Below are positions 1 to 11,839 of a stretch of 64,000 bases of DNA, piece after piece; position 1 is the first letter of the stretch, and the number at the start of each line of letters is the position of its first letter. The notes under the pieces are model-generated. The model did no database searches and was not told the origin of the DNA. It saw nothing but the letters and a program-made list of their open reading frames with translations. The DNA is from Ceratotherium simum simum (taxonomy: Eukaryota > Chordata > Mammalia > Perissodactyla > Rhinocerotidae): contig NW_004454224.1 of the NCBI RefSeq assembly GCF_000283155.1, positions 8,463,540 to 8,527,539 on the forward strand. The letters run 5' to 3'. The translations under genes and the position numbers were made by a program.

Positions 1-747
1 AAAAAAAAAAAAAAAAAGAGTTGTGCACCAACTCTCCAGCTCCCCAAATACTGAATGACTTAGCATTCAGGTATAGGCTGAACCTGGAACCTGAAGGAAG
101 GATGTGAAACCTTTAGCCCTAGAAAGACTCAAAAATGAGAGGTACAAACAGTTTGAAGGCATGCTTTAGGACAGGACAGGGCTAAAACCAGAAGGAATGG
201 GTTACAGTCTGTTTAAGAAACAGTGATACCCCCAGATCCCCTCTTCTACTTTAGAAGACACACAACTTGCCCCCCGACTCTTACAAAGAAATGTGGGGAG
301 AGGCTCTATGGTTGTAGCTTACTGGGCACGGATGAGATGGTGTAAGACACACAACTGATAGCTGGGGGGTGGGGGAGGGTAAAGCTCACCGTCTGAACTG
401 TGAGATCCCCTAGTGCCCTTTCCCTGCTCAGCTCCCAGAACAATAGCACCCAGGTCTAGGTCACCCACACAGGAGGAAGAAAGTAAAGAAGTAACATCTA
501 AAACGGTTGAGAGCATTAGCCTCTGAAAAGTGAAAATGCACAGAGGTTGAGGAATGGGGCATGTCACAGCTATTTTTTGTTAAAAGCCTTATATTACTAC
601 GTGACCTTATAAACTATGTTCATGCATTATTTTTAAACCATGCACTTATATCATTTTGATAAAAATTATTTTTTAATTGGATCAGGGTACACATTAAGGT
701 TCTCATTTTGTTGTTTTTGTTAATTTTTAAGTCTTTTTCTTCCTTAC
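1..747 (-). other. ATL3: ATL3 intron 3, no feature seen beyond an A-run
   Basis: Bases 1-17 are a run of A, perhaps a SINE tail cut by the window edge. The rest shows no exon with atlastin G3 or later motifs and no repeat I can name. Confidence 0.6.
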
Positions 748-891
748 CTTCTTCCCACCTGGCTTCTCCACAGTGAAAACTTCACTCCAGATCTGAATCC
801 CAGTGGTTTCTGGGTCAGAGCCCCCTCTCCATGAAAATCCCGTTAACGGTTCTTCTGGATCACCTAGCCAGTTTGAATGGCCACCTTCCTT
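748..891 (-). CDS. ATL3: ATL3 coding exon 3 (atlastin-3, GTPase domain)
   Basis: On the minus strand this 144-base exon encodes 48 residues, from [15 protein letters not shown] to [13 protein letters not shown]. They match the atlastin GTPase-domain segment after the P loop, including the [15 protein letters not shown] stretch that holds the switch I (G2) threonine region. It follows exon 2 in phase 0. The acceptor is TATAG ending at base 892 and the donor is GTAAGG from base 747 downwards. The frame is open throughout. Known for the family: atlastins are dynamin-like GTPases of the ER membrane that dimerise across membranes and fuse ER tubules. The next exon, with the G3 DTQG motif, was not found between 1 and 747, so it lies beyond the left edge. 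Confidence 0.95.
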
Positions 892-1031
892 CTATAGGAG
901 AAATAAGAAATTTCCATTAAATCTTAAATTTTGAGTAATTTTACACATCAAGGATAATCCATGAGCTTATTTTGCTCTTTTGGACATAAAAGTCTCATTT
1001 TCTAATCTGAAATGCAATAATTCTACCTTAC

Positions 1032-1246
1032 CTGGAAATATAAGTATCGTAGCATAAAGTCCAGAAAGAAGGACTTGCCCTTTCGGAAGGCACCAGCCAC
1101 CGACACCACCACCACATCGAGGTCTCGGACGTGGTCCTGCAAGAGGATGCTGGCCAAGGCTTTCTCTTCTAGCTCAAAGGAATGTTGGTCTTTCTGAACC
1201 AAAACCACCTGCACTGGACCAGGCTTTCCACTCTCCATGGCATCAC
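1032..1246 (-). CDS. ATL3: ATL3 coding exon 2 (P loop)
   Basis: This 215-base minus-strand exon completes codon 16 and gives residues 17-87, from [12 protein letters not shown] to [10 protein letters not shown]. It contains the G1/P-loop GAFRKGKS (residues about 67-74). The arginine inside this loop is the atlastin arginine-finger position. The acceptor is ACATAG, preceded by a T/C-rich tract, and the donor is GTAAGG. Exons 1 and 2 together make 261 bases, exactly 87 codons. The segment [20 protein letters not shown] identifies atlastin-3 rather than ATL1 or ATL2. The open frame continues upstream of the acceptor to 1385, but that part is intron overlapping the start of an L1 fragment and is not coding. 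An internal ATG (MESGKPG) could look like a start, but the spliced product begins in exon 1. Confidence 0.97.
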
Positions 1247-1375
1247 CTATGTTGTTGTAGAGAAAAAAATTAGTTTCAAATATTTTTTTAAATATGTATT
1301 TTTGAACATGGGAAGAGCAAAATCTTCTTAAACAGGGCACAAAAGCACTAACCATAAAAGAAAAAAATGACAAAT

Positions 1376-1985
1376 TAGACTTCATTAAAACTAAGAATTT
1401 TTTTGTTCATTAAAAGACACCATTAAGAGAGTAAAAATGCAAGCCACAGGCTAGGAGAAAATATTCACAATACTTATATCCAAAGGACTCATATCTAGAA
1501 ACCACACAGAAATCCGTCAGAAAAAGACACATATTCCAATTTCAAAAATAGTAATGGGCAAAAGACTGAACAGGCACTTCATAAAAAAAGGATATCCAAA
1601 TAGTCAATAATCACATGAAATGGTGCTTCCATACCATTACTTATCAAAGAAATGTAAATTAAAACCAAAAAGAGATACTACTACCTGCCCATCAGAATGG
1701 GTAAAATTTAAAAGACTGACAATATCAACTGTGGGAGAGGACGTGGTACAAGTGGAATTCTCATACATTCTGATGGGATTATAACCACTTGGGAAACTGT
1801 CTGGCAGCATCTACTAAAACTAAACACACCTACAGTTCAGCAATTCCACTCCTAGCTACGTACCTAAGAGAAACAAATGCTTATGTCCACTAAAAGACAC
1901 ACACACAAGAATGCTCCCATCAGCCTTATTCAAAACAGTCCAGAACTGTAAACAACCCAAACGCCCATCAGCAGTAGAAAGGGGG
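1376..1985 (+). mobile_element. L1 fragment (3' ORF2 / 3' end region)
   Basis: Plus-strand text typical of the end of L1: AGGAGAAAATATTCACAATA, CAAAGAAATGTAAATTAAAA, AACCACTTGGGAAACTGTCT, and AACAACCCAAACGCCCATCA. Frames are broken. Lies antisense to ATL3 in intron 1. Confidence 0.85.
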
Positions 1986-1992
1986 TCTGCCA

Positions 1993-2135
1993 CTGCCAGG
2001 CTTTTTACACACGGTATTTTATTTAGTCCTCAGAACAACCCTATGAGGTAAACAATACTGCCCCTTTTTAAGAATAAGGAAACAAAAGTGTACAAAAGTT
2101 ACGTATCTTGTCCAACAGGTTTTGGAGAAAAGCGT
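1993..2135 (-). mobile_element. MIR SINE fragment
   Basis: TTTAGTCCTCAGAACAACCC followed by TATGAGGTA and AAGGAAACAAAAG is the reversed MIR core and tail. Confidence 0.75.
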
Positions 2136-5100
2136 GAAGATATTTAGGTGCCTATGTTTTGCAGATCACTTTTAATAACCTAGTTTAAGTTTTAGGGGCA
2201 ATTAATTCTTTAGCTCGAAATTAAGCACTAATAGTTGCCCTACCAGAGTTGAAAGCACAATGATATTAATTCTTTGAAATTCAGCACCACTTAGCAGCCA
2301 TGGATTTATGGAAAGTTTACAAAAACCCACCAGTGGGGCCTAAGGAACGAGGCAAAGCACTATTTCCTTAAGTGTGAGTACGAACTTCTGCTATTAAAGG
2401 AGATGTTTTTAGGTAGCCAGAATTACATTTTTTTTTCATAATTATGTATTTTAATGTATATTAGGAAAGAAAACCATGTTTTAATGGATTATTGCCTAAA
2501 AGGAGGCTAAGTTTAAAAAGTGAATCAATTTACAGTAAACTGAAGGATAAATACTAAGTAAAACAGTACAGGTAGGCAGAGATGGCCAAAATCACAAATA
2601 TGGTCCCCAAATTACTTTCATCTGTGAAGCACTGAAGGCTGCACGACCACAGCAGGCAAAGTGGACAGAAGAGCTTGATGGCCCTTTAAACTACGGGAAC
2701 TGCTGCTCACTTTTTATACTTACAATACAAGATAGCAACAAAAGGGTTCTTTTTAATTTTTTGCAGACTATTGGAAAACAAGTTATAAATATGCATTAAA
2801 TGTCATGCTATCATTGTAGTAAATGTATACTAATACTTTTCTTTCCCGTTATTGCCTGGATAAAAGCGAAACATTTCTGTGAATAATGTCTTAGGGTTCT
2901 TCTTATTGCCACAACAGCAGGTGAATCCAGCACCTAAAGACCTCCAGTCTTTCATATAAAAGAACTAATGAGAACAATTTATTCAGACCTTATGGAAAAG
3001 CCACAGTACTCAAAGCAGTACCAAAGTCCTTGAGATGGCTGATTGGCCCCCCAAATACTCGTTTTCCCCTTCTGTTATAGTAATAGATTTTTAGCTGAGC
3101 ATATAACTGCCCAAAAGAAACACACTTCCAACCCAATCTTGTAGCAAGGGTATCACCACGTGACTAAGCTCTGACCAGAAATGATACAGCAACTTCCAGG
3201 TCACACATTATCCCCCTTCCTGCAGGCTAGCTGTAAAAGTGGGAGTGACTCACCCTGGACCAGGCTCTCGAGGGCAACACCCCAGGAATATTGGAGCAAC
3301 CAGAGAGGTAGGACCTAGGCCTTCGTGTAGCAGCACTGCCACGCTGGCTCACTTTTACGTGAAAGAAAAATAAACATCCACCTTGTTTAAATCACTTATT
3401 TGGAGGCTCTGTCAGATACGGCCAAACCGAGCAACCCACACGACAGCCCCCCAGGACTTCAAAATTGAGTTCAAGATACTGGCTCTTTCAATTTCACCTA
3501 GTTCACTCTTAAAGTCTACTGAGTACCATGAATGTGCTGACACATAGAAGGCACACAATAACAATTATAAAGAATGAATGATAGGGGCCGGCCCGGTGGC
3601 ATCATGGTTAAGTTCACACGCTCCACTTTGACGGCCCGGGGTTCCTGGGTTCGGATCCCAGGCACGGACCGACACACTGCTTATCAAGCCATGGTGTGGC
3701 AGGCATCCCATACATAAAGTAGAGGAAGATGGGCACAGATGTTAGCCCAGGGCCAATCTTCCTCAGTAAAAGGATGAGGACTGGCAACAGAGGTTAGCTC
3801 AGGGCTGATCTTCCTCACCCAAAAAAAAAAAAAAGAATGAATGATATGTACTGTAATACAGTTGAAGGCTACAATCCTAAGGACGCAGGTGGTATTGTCA
3901 GAGCAACAGGCATGGAAGATAAGGTTACACGGGCTACAGACAAGATGGAATAATCCAATGACAAAAACGTATGCAGTTGTGCACAATGAATTGCACTTCA
4001 AGAGAAGCTGAAAACCATTGAGAAAGACAGTTAAAAAAAAAAAAAAGGTGATAAAGCCTTCACTCATCTCTTCCTCTCTTTCCCCCTACAGCACAGTGAA
4101 AAGGAAGAGACCCAGGCTATGTTCAGTTGACGGAGCTAGGGTGATCCTGCATTTCTCTTCACAGCAGTTATATTAGGCACACCGGATTAAAAAAGATCTT
4201 ATTCCTTTGGTTTGAGTCCACTTAAAGGAAAAATCATTTTGAACTATACATATCACCAATAATTCAAACAAATAGAGTTACTCACTTTCCACCACAATAT
4301 CCTTATCTCTTACTTCCTAAGACAACAGGACTGTATTACCAATCTTCCAAGTAAAAACTGTTTCTACTCACCCCTTTCCAGATGTCATGTAAATGTCATT
4401 TGCTGATTTATCCTCACATCTCAGACTCCCCAAACCCTTAGATTCTAAATCAAAACCTTAGGGCCCTCTCCATTAGGCCACACCACCTTCCAGCCTTTCT
4501 TGCCTGTTAGGTTGATCGTCCAGGTCACCACCCACCAGTGTTGCTTTGATGATGTCACCTCATCCCTCAAAGCTGAACTCCTTCAATACAGTACATAAAC
4601 ATATCATGACAGTAATGTCATAAAAGGGTATCAAAAACATTTTATTGATTGATAGTTCAAAGGTAAACTCTCCAACCTAGAGGTCATCTCAAAGCACACT
4701 GTCTGACACATCAGAGACTCAACAAAGCGGACCTAGCTTATTTCCACTAAAACCTTCTATACGCTATTATTCCACTCATTGCGCTATTATCATATTGTAA
4801 TTATGATCTATCGCCCCCAACAGGGAGCCCCTGGGGAGTAGAGAAACTGCCGCATTCAGCCCCAGCACCTAACAGAGGAAGAACAGTTTCCTAGCATTGT
4901 GAACACTAAACCCAACAGTACACATAAAGCACCTCCATAAAAATCAGTTTCTCCCCTTCCCCCCCAGTCTCCTTTTTTTCACTGTCCAACTCCTTGAACA
5001 TATTTCTTCATCCACTTATCTGCCCATTCCCTTATCACCTTGCAATCTGACTTTCCTCCCAACCTGCTGAAACTATTCCCTAGTTTATCAAATCCTCTCT

Positions 5101-5834
5101 TGCCAAATCCAATGGCCGTTTCTTGATTCTCACTCAACCCTATCTCTCAGTGACAAAACACAACTGCCACCCGCTTCTAAAACTTAAGACCTTTGGACTC
5201 CATGACAGGGCACATTCCCAGTTCTCTTCCAACCTCTTTATCACCTCCTTTCACTTCTTTTCCTTCTTGTCAGCCTCCTGTGACAGACCCCAGCGCTCTG
5301 CTTCAGTCTTCTGCATTTCTCATTCTCTCCCTCAAAGAGCTCTTCACTCTTATAATTTCACTATACTCTCTCTTTTGGTGACGCTACTTCATTAATTTCT
5401 AACCCGCATTCAGGTCCAAATGTACAACTGCCTGAGGGACAGATTCACCTGGATATCTCACCATCACCTCACCCTCAGGAGGAATATGTAGAAACACCTG
5501 GGCACAGGAGTCAGGAGACAAGTTCCTGTTCCAGTTCTAGCACTAACCACCTGTGATTCTCGGCATGGCTATAGACTCCAGTCTCAACAGTGCAATGAGT
5601 CAAGATTGAACCTCTAGCTACTCTTCCAGTACTAACATTAGTAAGTCTCTATTTAGTATCATCAAAGTGATTCCTCTCAGTGACTCTACTTCTCTCAAAT
5701 CTCCACCTCTCGGCCTCCACCTCTTCCCTGATATCTTCCTGCATGCAACATACCACCAAACCCCATCACTGCTTCCTTCCACGATTTAAGCTCCTGTTTC
5801 GGCAAAGGTTATTATTCTTGTGAGGCAGTATATA
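2136..5834 (-). other. ATL3: ATL3 intron 1, mostly unassigned
   Basis: Apart from the ERE at 3584-3833 I see only unnamed A/T-rich intron. At about 5040-5400 there is a C/T-rich block (CCAACCTGCTGAAACTATTC) that looks like an old decayed interspersed repeat. A short MIR-like piece may lie near 5510-5560. Confidence 0.5.
3584..3833 (+). mobile_element. ERE SINE, GAAGATG-tail type
   Basis: The tRNA-like head GGGGCCGGCCCGGTGGC is followed by a tail with two AGATGTTAGC-type units and poly(A). It is flanked by a perfect AGAATGAATGATA TSD at 3571-3583 and 3834-3846. Lies in ATL3 intron 1. Confidence 0.95.
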
Positions 5835-5990
5835 TAGGAGAAAGGCCCTCCCTAACAACCAGGAAAGACCAAGTTCTGGCCCCAGTTTTGCAATGACTGT
5901 AACAGCATAACTAAATCATTTTAATTCTCTGTGTCAGTTTCCTCTACAAAATCAGCAGTTAGGTGAAGCTATTTTCTAGCTCTAAAATTC
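5835..5990 (+). mobile_element. MIR SINE fragment
   Basis: AGTTCTGGCCCCAGTTTTGC, CTAAATCATTTTAATTCTCT and GTGTCAGTTTCCTC are MIR-like. Decayed. Confidence 0.55.
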
Positions 5991-6092
5991 AATGACTCTT
6001 GAACAACTGAAAATTTCCTGGATATCTACATTGGCCAAACTTACTAGGTAAACCATGCATCCCTTGGCTTAATCTAAATTGCATAGGCCTGT

Positions 6093-6293
6093 AGGGCCAG
6101 CCCCGTGGCTTAGCGGTTAAGTGCGCGCGCTCCGCTGCTGGGAGCAGCCCGGGCTCGGATCCCGGGTGCGCACCGATGCACCGCTTCTCTGGCCATGCTG
6201 AGGCCGCGTCCCACATGCAGCAAATAGAAGGCTGTGCAACTATGACATACAACTATCTACTGGGGCTTTGGGGGGAAAAATAAATAAATAAAT
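6093..6293 (+). mobile_element. ERE SINE, CTTTGGGG-tail type
   Basis: Head GGGCCAGCCCCGTGGC and tail TACTGGGGCTTTGGGGGG with (AAAT)n. The TSD AAATTGCATAGGCCTG (6076-6091) recurs at 6294-6309 with one mismatch. Confidence 0.95.
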
Positions 6294-6386
6294 AAATTGT
6301 ATAGGCCTGGCTGAAGAACAGATCAAAATTTATGATGATAAAAACATTAAAGCAATTTGCTCAGTAAGGACCCACAAAAAGATTTT

Positions 6387-6448
6387 GGGGTTTGGGGTTT
6401 TGTTTTGGGTTTTTTTCGGGAGGGGGTTTTGGGGGTTTTTTTAGGGGG
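6387..6448 (+). other. G-run/T-run tract, potential G-quadruplex
   Basis: Runs of three to five G separated by T-rich spacers: GGGGTTTGGGG, GGG, GGGAGGGGG, GGGGG, GGGGG. At least six G-runs fall within about 60 bases, in ATL3 intron 1 on the strand opposite to transcription. Confidence 0.7.
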
Positions 6449-6917
6449 TGTTCCCCTAATTGCAGTGAAATTACTGCTACTTATCAGGATCTTAAACTCT
6501 GGAGATCTAACCTCCAGGGACGGTACTAGGAAAACCGTTAAGTGGCAACCTTATATGCCTTCTCCCTTTATCGAAGCAATTATCTTCCAAGGTCTAGATA
6601 TGCACTCTGAGACACCAACAGTAATGCCCACTTACGTGAACAGTTAATGCTCATTTATATGAAGAGTTAGTACTACAGTACATTCACTTATATGAATAAT
6701 GGTGAGATGTGACAATTTTGTACACAAAGATATGGCCTGACCATGCCACATCTGTCATCCATATACACGTAACTGAACTTAAAACCTATGTTTTAAAAAA
6801 AAGGTGAGTGGTAGAAATACTGTATCATTCTGATTATTGGTGTAAATAGCTCATGGTAATACTGTATCACCCATCATTTCAAGTATGTTGAAAATATTTG
6901 AATTAAAAAGCACTCTG

Positions 6918-7135
6918 GGGCCGGCTCCATGGCTTAGCAGTTAAGTGCGCGCGCTCCACTGCTGGCGGCCCGGGTTCGGATCCCGGGTGCGCACCGACGC
7001 ACCGCTTCTCCGGCCATGCTGAGGCCGCGTCCCACATACAGCAACTAGAAGGATGTGCAACTATAACATACAACTATCTACTGGGGCTTTGGGGGCAAAA
7101 AATAAATAAATAAAAATCTTTAAAAATAATTTTAA
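6918..7135 (+). mobile_element. ERE SINE, CTTTGGGG-tail type
   Basis: Full-length copy flanked by AAAAAGCACTCTG on both sides. Forms an inverted pair with the next ERE, 55 bases away. Confidence 0.95.
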
Positions 7136-7190
7136 AAAAAGCACTCTGATAGTTTATGTGGAAGCTACAACCTTTTTTCTAATTACCTTT

Positions 7191-7404
7191 ATTTTTTTTT
7201 TTATAATTTTATTTATTTATTTTTTCCCCCAAAGCCCCAGCAGATAGTTGTATGTCATAGTTGCTCATCCTTCTAGTTGCTGTATGTGGGACGCGGCCTC
7301 AGCGTGGCCGGAGAAGCGGTGCGTCGGTGCGCGCCCGGGATCCGAACCGGGGCTGCCAGCAGCGGAGCGCGTACACTGAACCACTAAGCCACGGGGCCGG
7401 CCCG
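7191..7404 (-). mobile_element. ERE SINE, CTTTGGGG-tail type
   Basis: Full-length minus-strand copy. The TSD CTAATTACCTTT occurs at 7179-7190 and 7405-7416. Confidence 0.95.
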
Positions 7405-7944
7405 CTAATTACCTTTAAAGTACTGATTTATCCTTCACTTTTGCCACAACACAACCTAATACAGACTAACCAATAGGTTTAAATATGCCTGTTCAAATAA
7501 TCTCTGTAATAATCGCATTCAAAAGACTAGCTCTGCACTAAAATGACAAAGACAACCCAAGTAGAATGCAGTAGAAGGACTAACAGGTAAAATTATAAGG
7601 AAGAATTTGTAGAGATCTGTGCAAATTACAGCGCTGACTCTTCCTAGAATGACCTAACTCTGAATTTTTTAGACTTAGAAAAAAAAATTAGCTGCACAGG
7701 TTAAATGAAAGTAGATGAGACTACTGAATAACAGACTTCTTTAGTCCTATGGAAAACATAAATTCTAAGAAATAAGTTCTATCAGAAAAGTATTATGGGT
7801 AAACAAGTTTGAATGCCCTCAAATATTTGAGAAAACCATCTGAACAGCAATAAATGCAATGAAAACTATTTAATCAGAAGCAGTTACAATTGCTACTTCA
7901 CAAAATTCACACAGAATTGAGTGGATCAATTTGACAGTGTAGAC

Positions 7945-8159
7945 CAGGGTTTCTCAATCTCGGTGCCACTGGTATTTTAGGCTGGGTAACTTTTTGTTGT
8001 GGAGGGCTATCCTATTCATTCTAGGATGCTTAGCAGCATCTCTGGCTTCTACCCACCAGATACCAGTAGCACTCCCCCCTGGTTGTGAGACCCAAAAATG
8101 TCTCCAGACATTGCTAAATGTCCCACCAGAGCAAAATCAGCCCGAGTTAAGAACCACTG
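7945..8159 (-). mobile_element. MER5A-type hAT-Charlie element
   Basis: Ends CAGGGTTTCTCAA and TTAAGAACCACTG are the hAT-Charlie terminal repeats. The interior AGATACCAGTAGCACTCCCC and AAAATGTCTCCAGACATTGC fits MER5A in reverse. Confidence 0.85.
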
Positions 8160-10839
8160 GGGTAGAGCCAGCCTCAGTGCTCATCCTTACTGCCCAGAGA
8201 GTTCTGAAAAGCAAATTAACTAGAGTTATAGGAACATTTCACTGAATAGAGTACATGACTCAGGGTAAAGTTATGACCTGAGTTTTCCACTCTCCGTTCT
8301 CCTCTTGAAATACCACATTCTCTAAACGGCAAAAGCAACACACCCAAAAACAGAAGCATATCATTTTCATGCCTTGTTCTTGCTGGCAGTTTAAAGTTCC
8401 TAATTCACAGACAAGGCCAGAGAAAACATATCTTCATATGGAAGGGCTAAGTACACTAGGCCCTCGGCCAACTGGGTGTGGTTCCTTTTTGGTGACTGGG
8501 GGGAGTGCTTTTAAATATTCTATTTTGTCTTAAGGCAGTAAGTACGGTGGTAGATACACATATATTTTTACAGTTATTTCAGTGAAAATACTACTTAAAC
8601 CCAACTACACAGAATATTGGGGGAAATTTACATTCTAATTAATTAAAGAGTTCAAGAGGATGCTTTTCCTCAATTCATCTGTTGTAGAAAATCTTTGTAC
8701 TTTAGCCCAGAAGGCTGAATAAAACCACATTTTGTCAATTAAGAATTTTGTTGTGCTTCAGGGATTTATGATGATTATGACTAAACAGTATTGAAGATTC
8801 AGAAATGGAAAGACTGGGCTAAACCTAAAAACAACGCCAGGCTTATTATAGGAAAAAAAATGCTTTTTTAATAGAATGAGTTCAATATTCATCTTATTTG
8901 ATTCTTCCCTAAAAATGAGACCACCACCAAAATCGATCTGGCTACTTGAAAGTTTTAATTATCTGTGTTCCAGTTGAACAAGGCTTTCTTAATTGGCAAT
9001 ATTTATTCGACTTCAATTCCTTATCATTCCAAGGCACAAAGAGCGAATCTGCTCCTTTGCTTATTCCTCTATGATACCAGTAAAATCTATTTCCTAATTT
9101 GTATTATGCTTTAGCTGTGAAATATATCTAACACGTTTTAACAATCAAAATGCATGCCAATAAAAAAGCATTTCTTAGAAATGTGCACAGAAGAGCAACT
9201 TCTCAATACCAATATTGATATTACAAATTATACTTCCCATAAAGTAACAAGTCAATTCAAATGTAAGCAACCACCTATAGGGAAATTTGATTATATATGA
9301 ATATGCCAGTTAGAATTGCTTGGGGCTTTTTTTCCCTTAACTATTGCCTGGCCCCTCAATGAATTAACTCAGAATCTGTGAGTGGATCCCAGGCATTGGC
9401 AGGTTTTAAAAACTCCAGGTTATTCAAATGTTCAGCAGGGCTGAGAACTACAGCCCTACGGTTACTAAAATATTTTTTTTCTTTTAAATAAAAGCTTTGC
9501 CCTCACTTTTCCCCCTTGATGTTTTTTAGGGACTATGCTTCTAGAATCTCAAAGACAACTCGGGACAATGTTTTAAAATTCAGATTAACTTTAAAACGTA
9601 GTTGTGTTATTTGAACAATTTCTCAATATGAAACACAAAGCAACAGAAACTTTAACAGGCATGTCTAATCATTATATGTAAATTCTGAACCAGTTCTCAA
9701 ACAAGTTCACACAACCCAAGGTTCCCTAAAGTACTTCACGGGGAATTTTAAAAGAATATGTGACCGAACTGTTAATAATGACTATCACTGGGGAATTGGG
9801 GAGGTTGAAAAGGGCTTTATATTTCTTGCTTCTTACAATTCTCTATTATTTCATTTTAAATAATTAGTAAGCATATTCTTTATTCTATGATTTAGAAATT
9901 ATAAAAAGGAAAAACGCATGTGCTGCACCATACAAAGCCAATTTTTAAAAAGCCTATTCTAAGCAAGTCCTATTTAGTGAAAACTAAGAAAATCTCCCTA
10001 GTACACATCATCACATTTATCCTCTACTATCTTTCTCAATTTCACGATCACTCCAACGAGACAGTAAACCGCAGCTGTTAAAAGAATGTGCTGTACTAAT
10101 GTAACGCTTCGTTATGTGGAGATCCTGTTCATCCAAGCGTTTCCTTTACAGGTGTTACAGCAGCAAACGGGATTTCTAGACTACAAGCTAGTTTCTGTGG
10201 GGACCGGAAAAAAAGCACTCATTTGAATTTCAGGACACTGCAATGCTGAATACTTGAAAAGGATCAAAACTACGTAGATTTTGCTTCTCCAAAAGCAAGC
10301 CGAAGCGTGAAATCACGGTTTTGGTCCGTTAGTTCTCTTCTACCTTCCACAAAACATTCCATCCAACTTCGTATCCAAATCACAGGACTGGATTTATTTA
10401 TTAAAAGACTCTTCAAAAATGTTTTCTTTTTTTTTGCCTTTAGATTTCGCAAGTGAACTGGCAATTTCGACAGCACACACATGAAACTAGAGCCAGGTAA
10501 AATGACAGATGAAGTCGCATCCCTGCATTTATGGTGACCATTCGGTTCTTATTTAACACTATTTCTTATGTCTTCAGGAAAGCAAAAGAACAACGTACTG
10601 TACCAAACGTACTCCCAGAACTTCCTAAAAAAACAATTTAGGCCACATTCTTTTATCTCCTTCATGGAGATAAGTGTGGGTTGGAAACAAACTTGCCTAA
10701 TACTTCTTGCCGTCAGCGGCTCGAGGTCGTTAGGATAAAAACAAAGCTTCCGACTGTAAGACGTTTTGCAGCCGTCCAGCGCTTTCTAAGAGGCTGAACA
10801 ATGAAGCATCCACCTTCCCGCTCCCTCGCCCGTTTACAC
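8160..10839 (-). other. ATL3: ATL3 intron 1, mostly unassigned
   Basis: Apart from the hAT-type element at 9310-9462, nothing beyond A/T-rich intron is recognised. GC and CpG content rises from about 10.7 kb toward the promoter island. Confidence 0.5.
9310..9462. mobile_element. Decayed hAT-type MER element
   Basis: AACTCAGAATCTGTGAGTGG, CCAGGCATTGGCAGG and CAGCAGGGCTGAGAACTAC resemble Charlie-type non-autonomous elements. The family name is uncertain. Confidence 0.5.
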
Positions 10840-11112
10840 GGCCAGAGCCACTCGGCCCCAGGCTCCGGCGGCGAGCGTGCCCAGCAGGGAGGGGCAGCAG
10901 CCCCGGGCGCCCGGCTCTGCCCAGGGCGGGGTCGGCGGGGCCGCAGCCTCTGGACGCCGCCCCGCGACCACTGGCCCTCGGGTGTACTGGGGGCAGGGGG
11001 AACAGCGACAGTCCGAGCACTAGCGGCCTCCCCGGGCGCACGGACCCCTGGAGGCGGCCGCTCCCTCCCCGGGGGCCGAGGAGGGCGCCGCCCGCGCTCG
11101 AGCGGCCGGGCC

Positions 11113-11212
11113 NNNNNNNNNNNNNNNNNNNNNNNNNNNNNNNNNNNNNNNNNNNNNNNNNNNNNNNNNNNNNNNNNNNNNNNNNNNNNNNNNNNNNNNN
11201 NNNNNNNNNNNN
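11113..11212. other. Assembly gap, 100 N
   Basis: Exactly 100 N, a conventional filler length, so the true size is probably unknown. The flanks are extremely GC-rich (CGCTCGAGCGGCCGGGCC before, GGACCCCGGCGAGGGGCGCG after). It sits in ATL3 intron 1, just downstream of exon 1. Confidence 0.99.
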
Positions 11213-11340
11213 GGACCCCGGCGAGGGGCGCGCGGCTCCGGGGCGAGACGCGGCGGCGCGGGCGGGCGTCTCCGCGGAGCTACAGCAGGGAGGGCGGCGG
11301 GTGGCCACGGAGCGGGCCCGGGGGAAACTGGGCGCCTCAC

Positions 11341-11386
11341 CTGCTCCTCCCGAGGCAGCCGCTACCGCTCGCTGAGGGGACAACAT
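11341..11386 (-). CDS. ATL3: ATL3 coding exon 1 (initiator exon)
   Basis: The minus-strand ATG at 11386-11384 opens MLSPQRAVAAASGGA plus one base, followed at once by a GTGAGG donor. The peptide matches the short alanine/serine-rich N terminus of ATL3. It joins exon 2 in phase 1 to give MLSPQRAVAAASGGAGDAMESG, with no indel relative to the human protein as I remember it. The exon lies in a CpG island with GC boxes upstream, as expected for a housekeeping promoter. Intron 1 spans 1247-11340, about 10.1 kb, and holds the assembly gap about 130 bases downstream of this donor. The N-terminal tail before the GTPase domain is where atlastins differ most from one another. Confidence 0.93.
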
Positions 11387-11713
11387 GGAGCCTCCGCCTT
11401 CAGCACAAGCAGCAGGGGCGCAGAGAGGGGCGGGCTGGAGCGGGAACGAACCAGGCCCTGGAGGAGGGAAACGGGCGGGGCCTGCACTCGAGAAGAAACC
11501 GGGAAGAAGGAGGGGCACGCGGAACGGCGAGGGAGCGAGCACAGGGCGGGTCCGCCAGGCGCGACGGGCGGCCCGAGACGCGCGGAGCGCGGGGCGGGCC
11601 GGGGCGGGAAAGCGCACGCGGCCAAATCCCGCCACCGCCCAACGCGAGTGCGCGTGCGCGGGAGCGCGAAGCGCGCCACCGGCTACCTGAGGCTGCGCGC
11701 TGGGGGCGACTGT

Positions 11714-11730
11714 CCTGTGGGAATTGTAGT
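11714..11730 (-). promoter_or_regulatory. ZNF143/STAF-type binding site (minus)
   Basis: The minus strand reads ACTACAATTCCCACAGG, close to the ZNF143/STAF (SBS) consensus ACTACAATTCCCAGCATGC over its first 13 bases. It lies about 330 bases upstream of the ATL3 start codon inside the CpG island. Confidence 0.75.
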
Positions 11731-11839
11731 CCCACGCTCTCCGGGTCCCCGCCCCCCGGTGCCGGTTCTGCGCACTCATTCGGGGCGTGGAGGAAGCGGA
11801 AGAGAGGGACGGGGCTTGGCTCGGCTCTTCGACGACTGA

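Noticed and set aside
1247..1385. N-terminal extension of the ATL3 exon 2 frame
   Set aside because: It lies upstream of a clear acceptor, and its far end overlaps the start of an L1 fragment. Exon 1 supplies the true start.
6387..6448. Internal telomere-like repeat
   Set aside because: The G-runs are irregular and lack TTAGGG periodicity.
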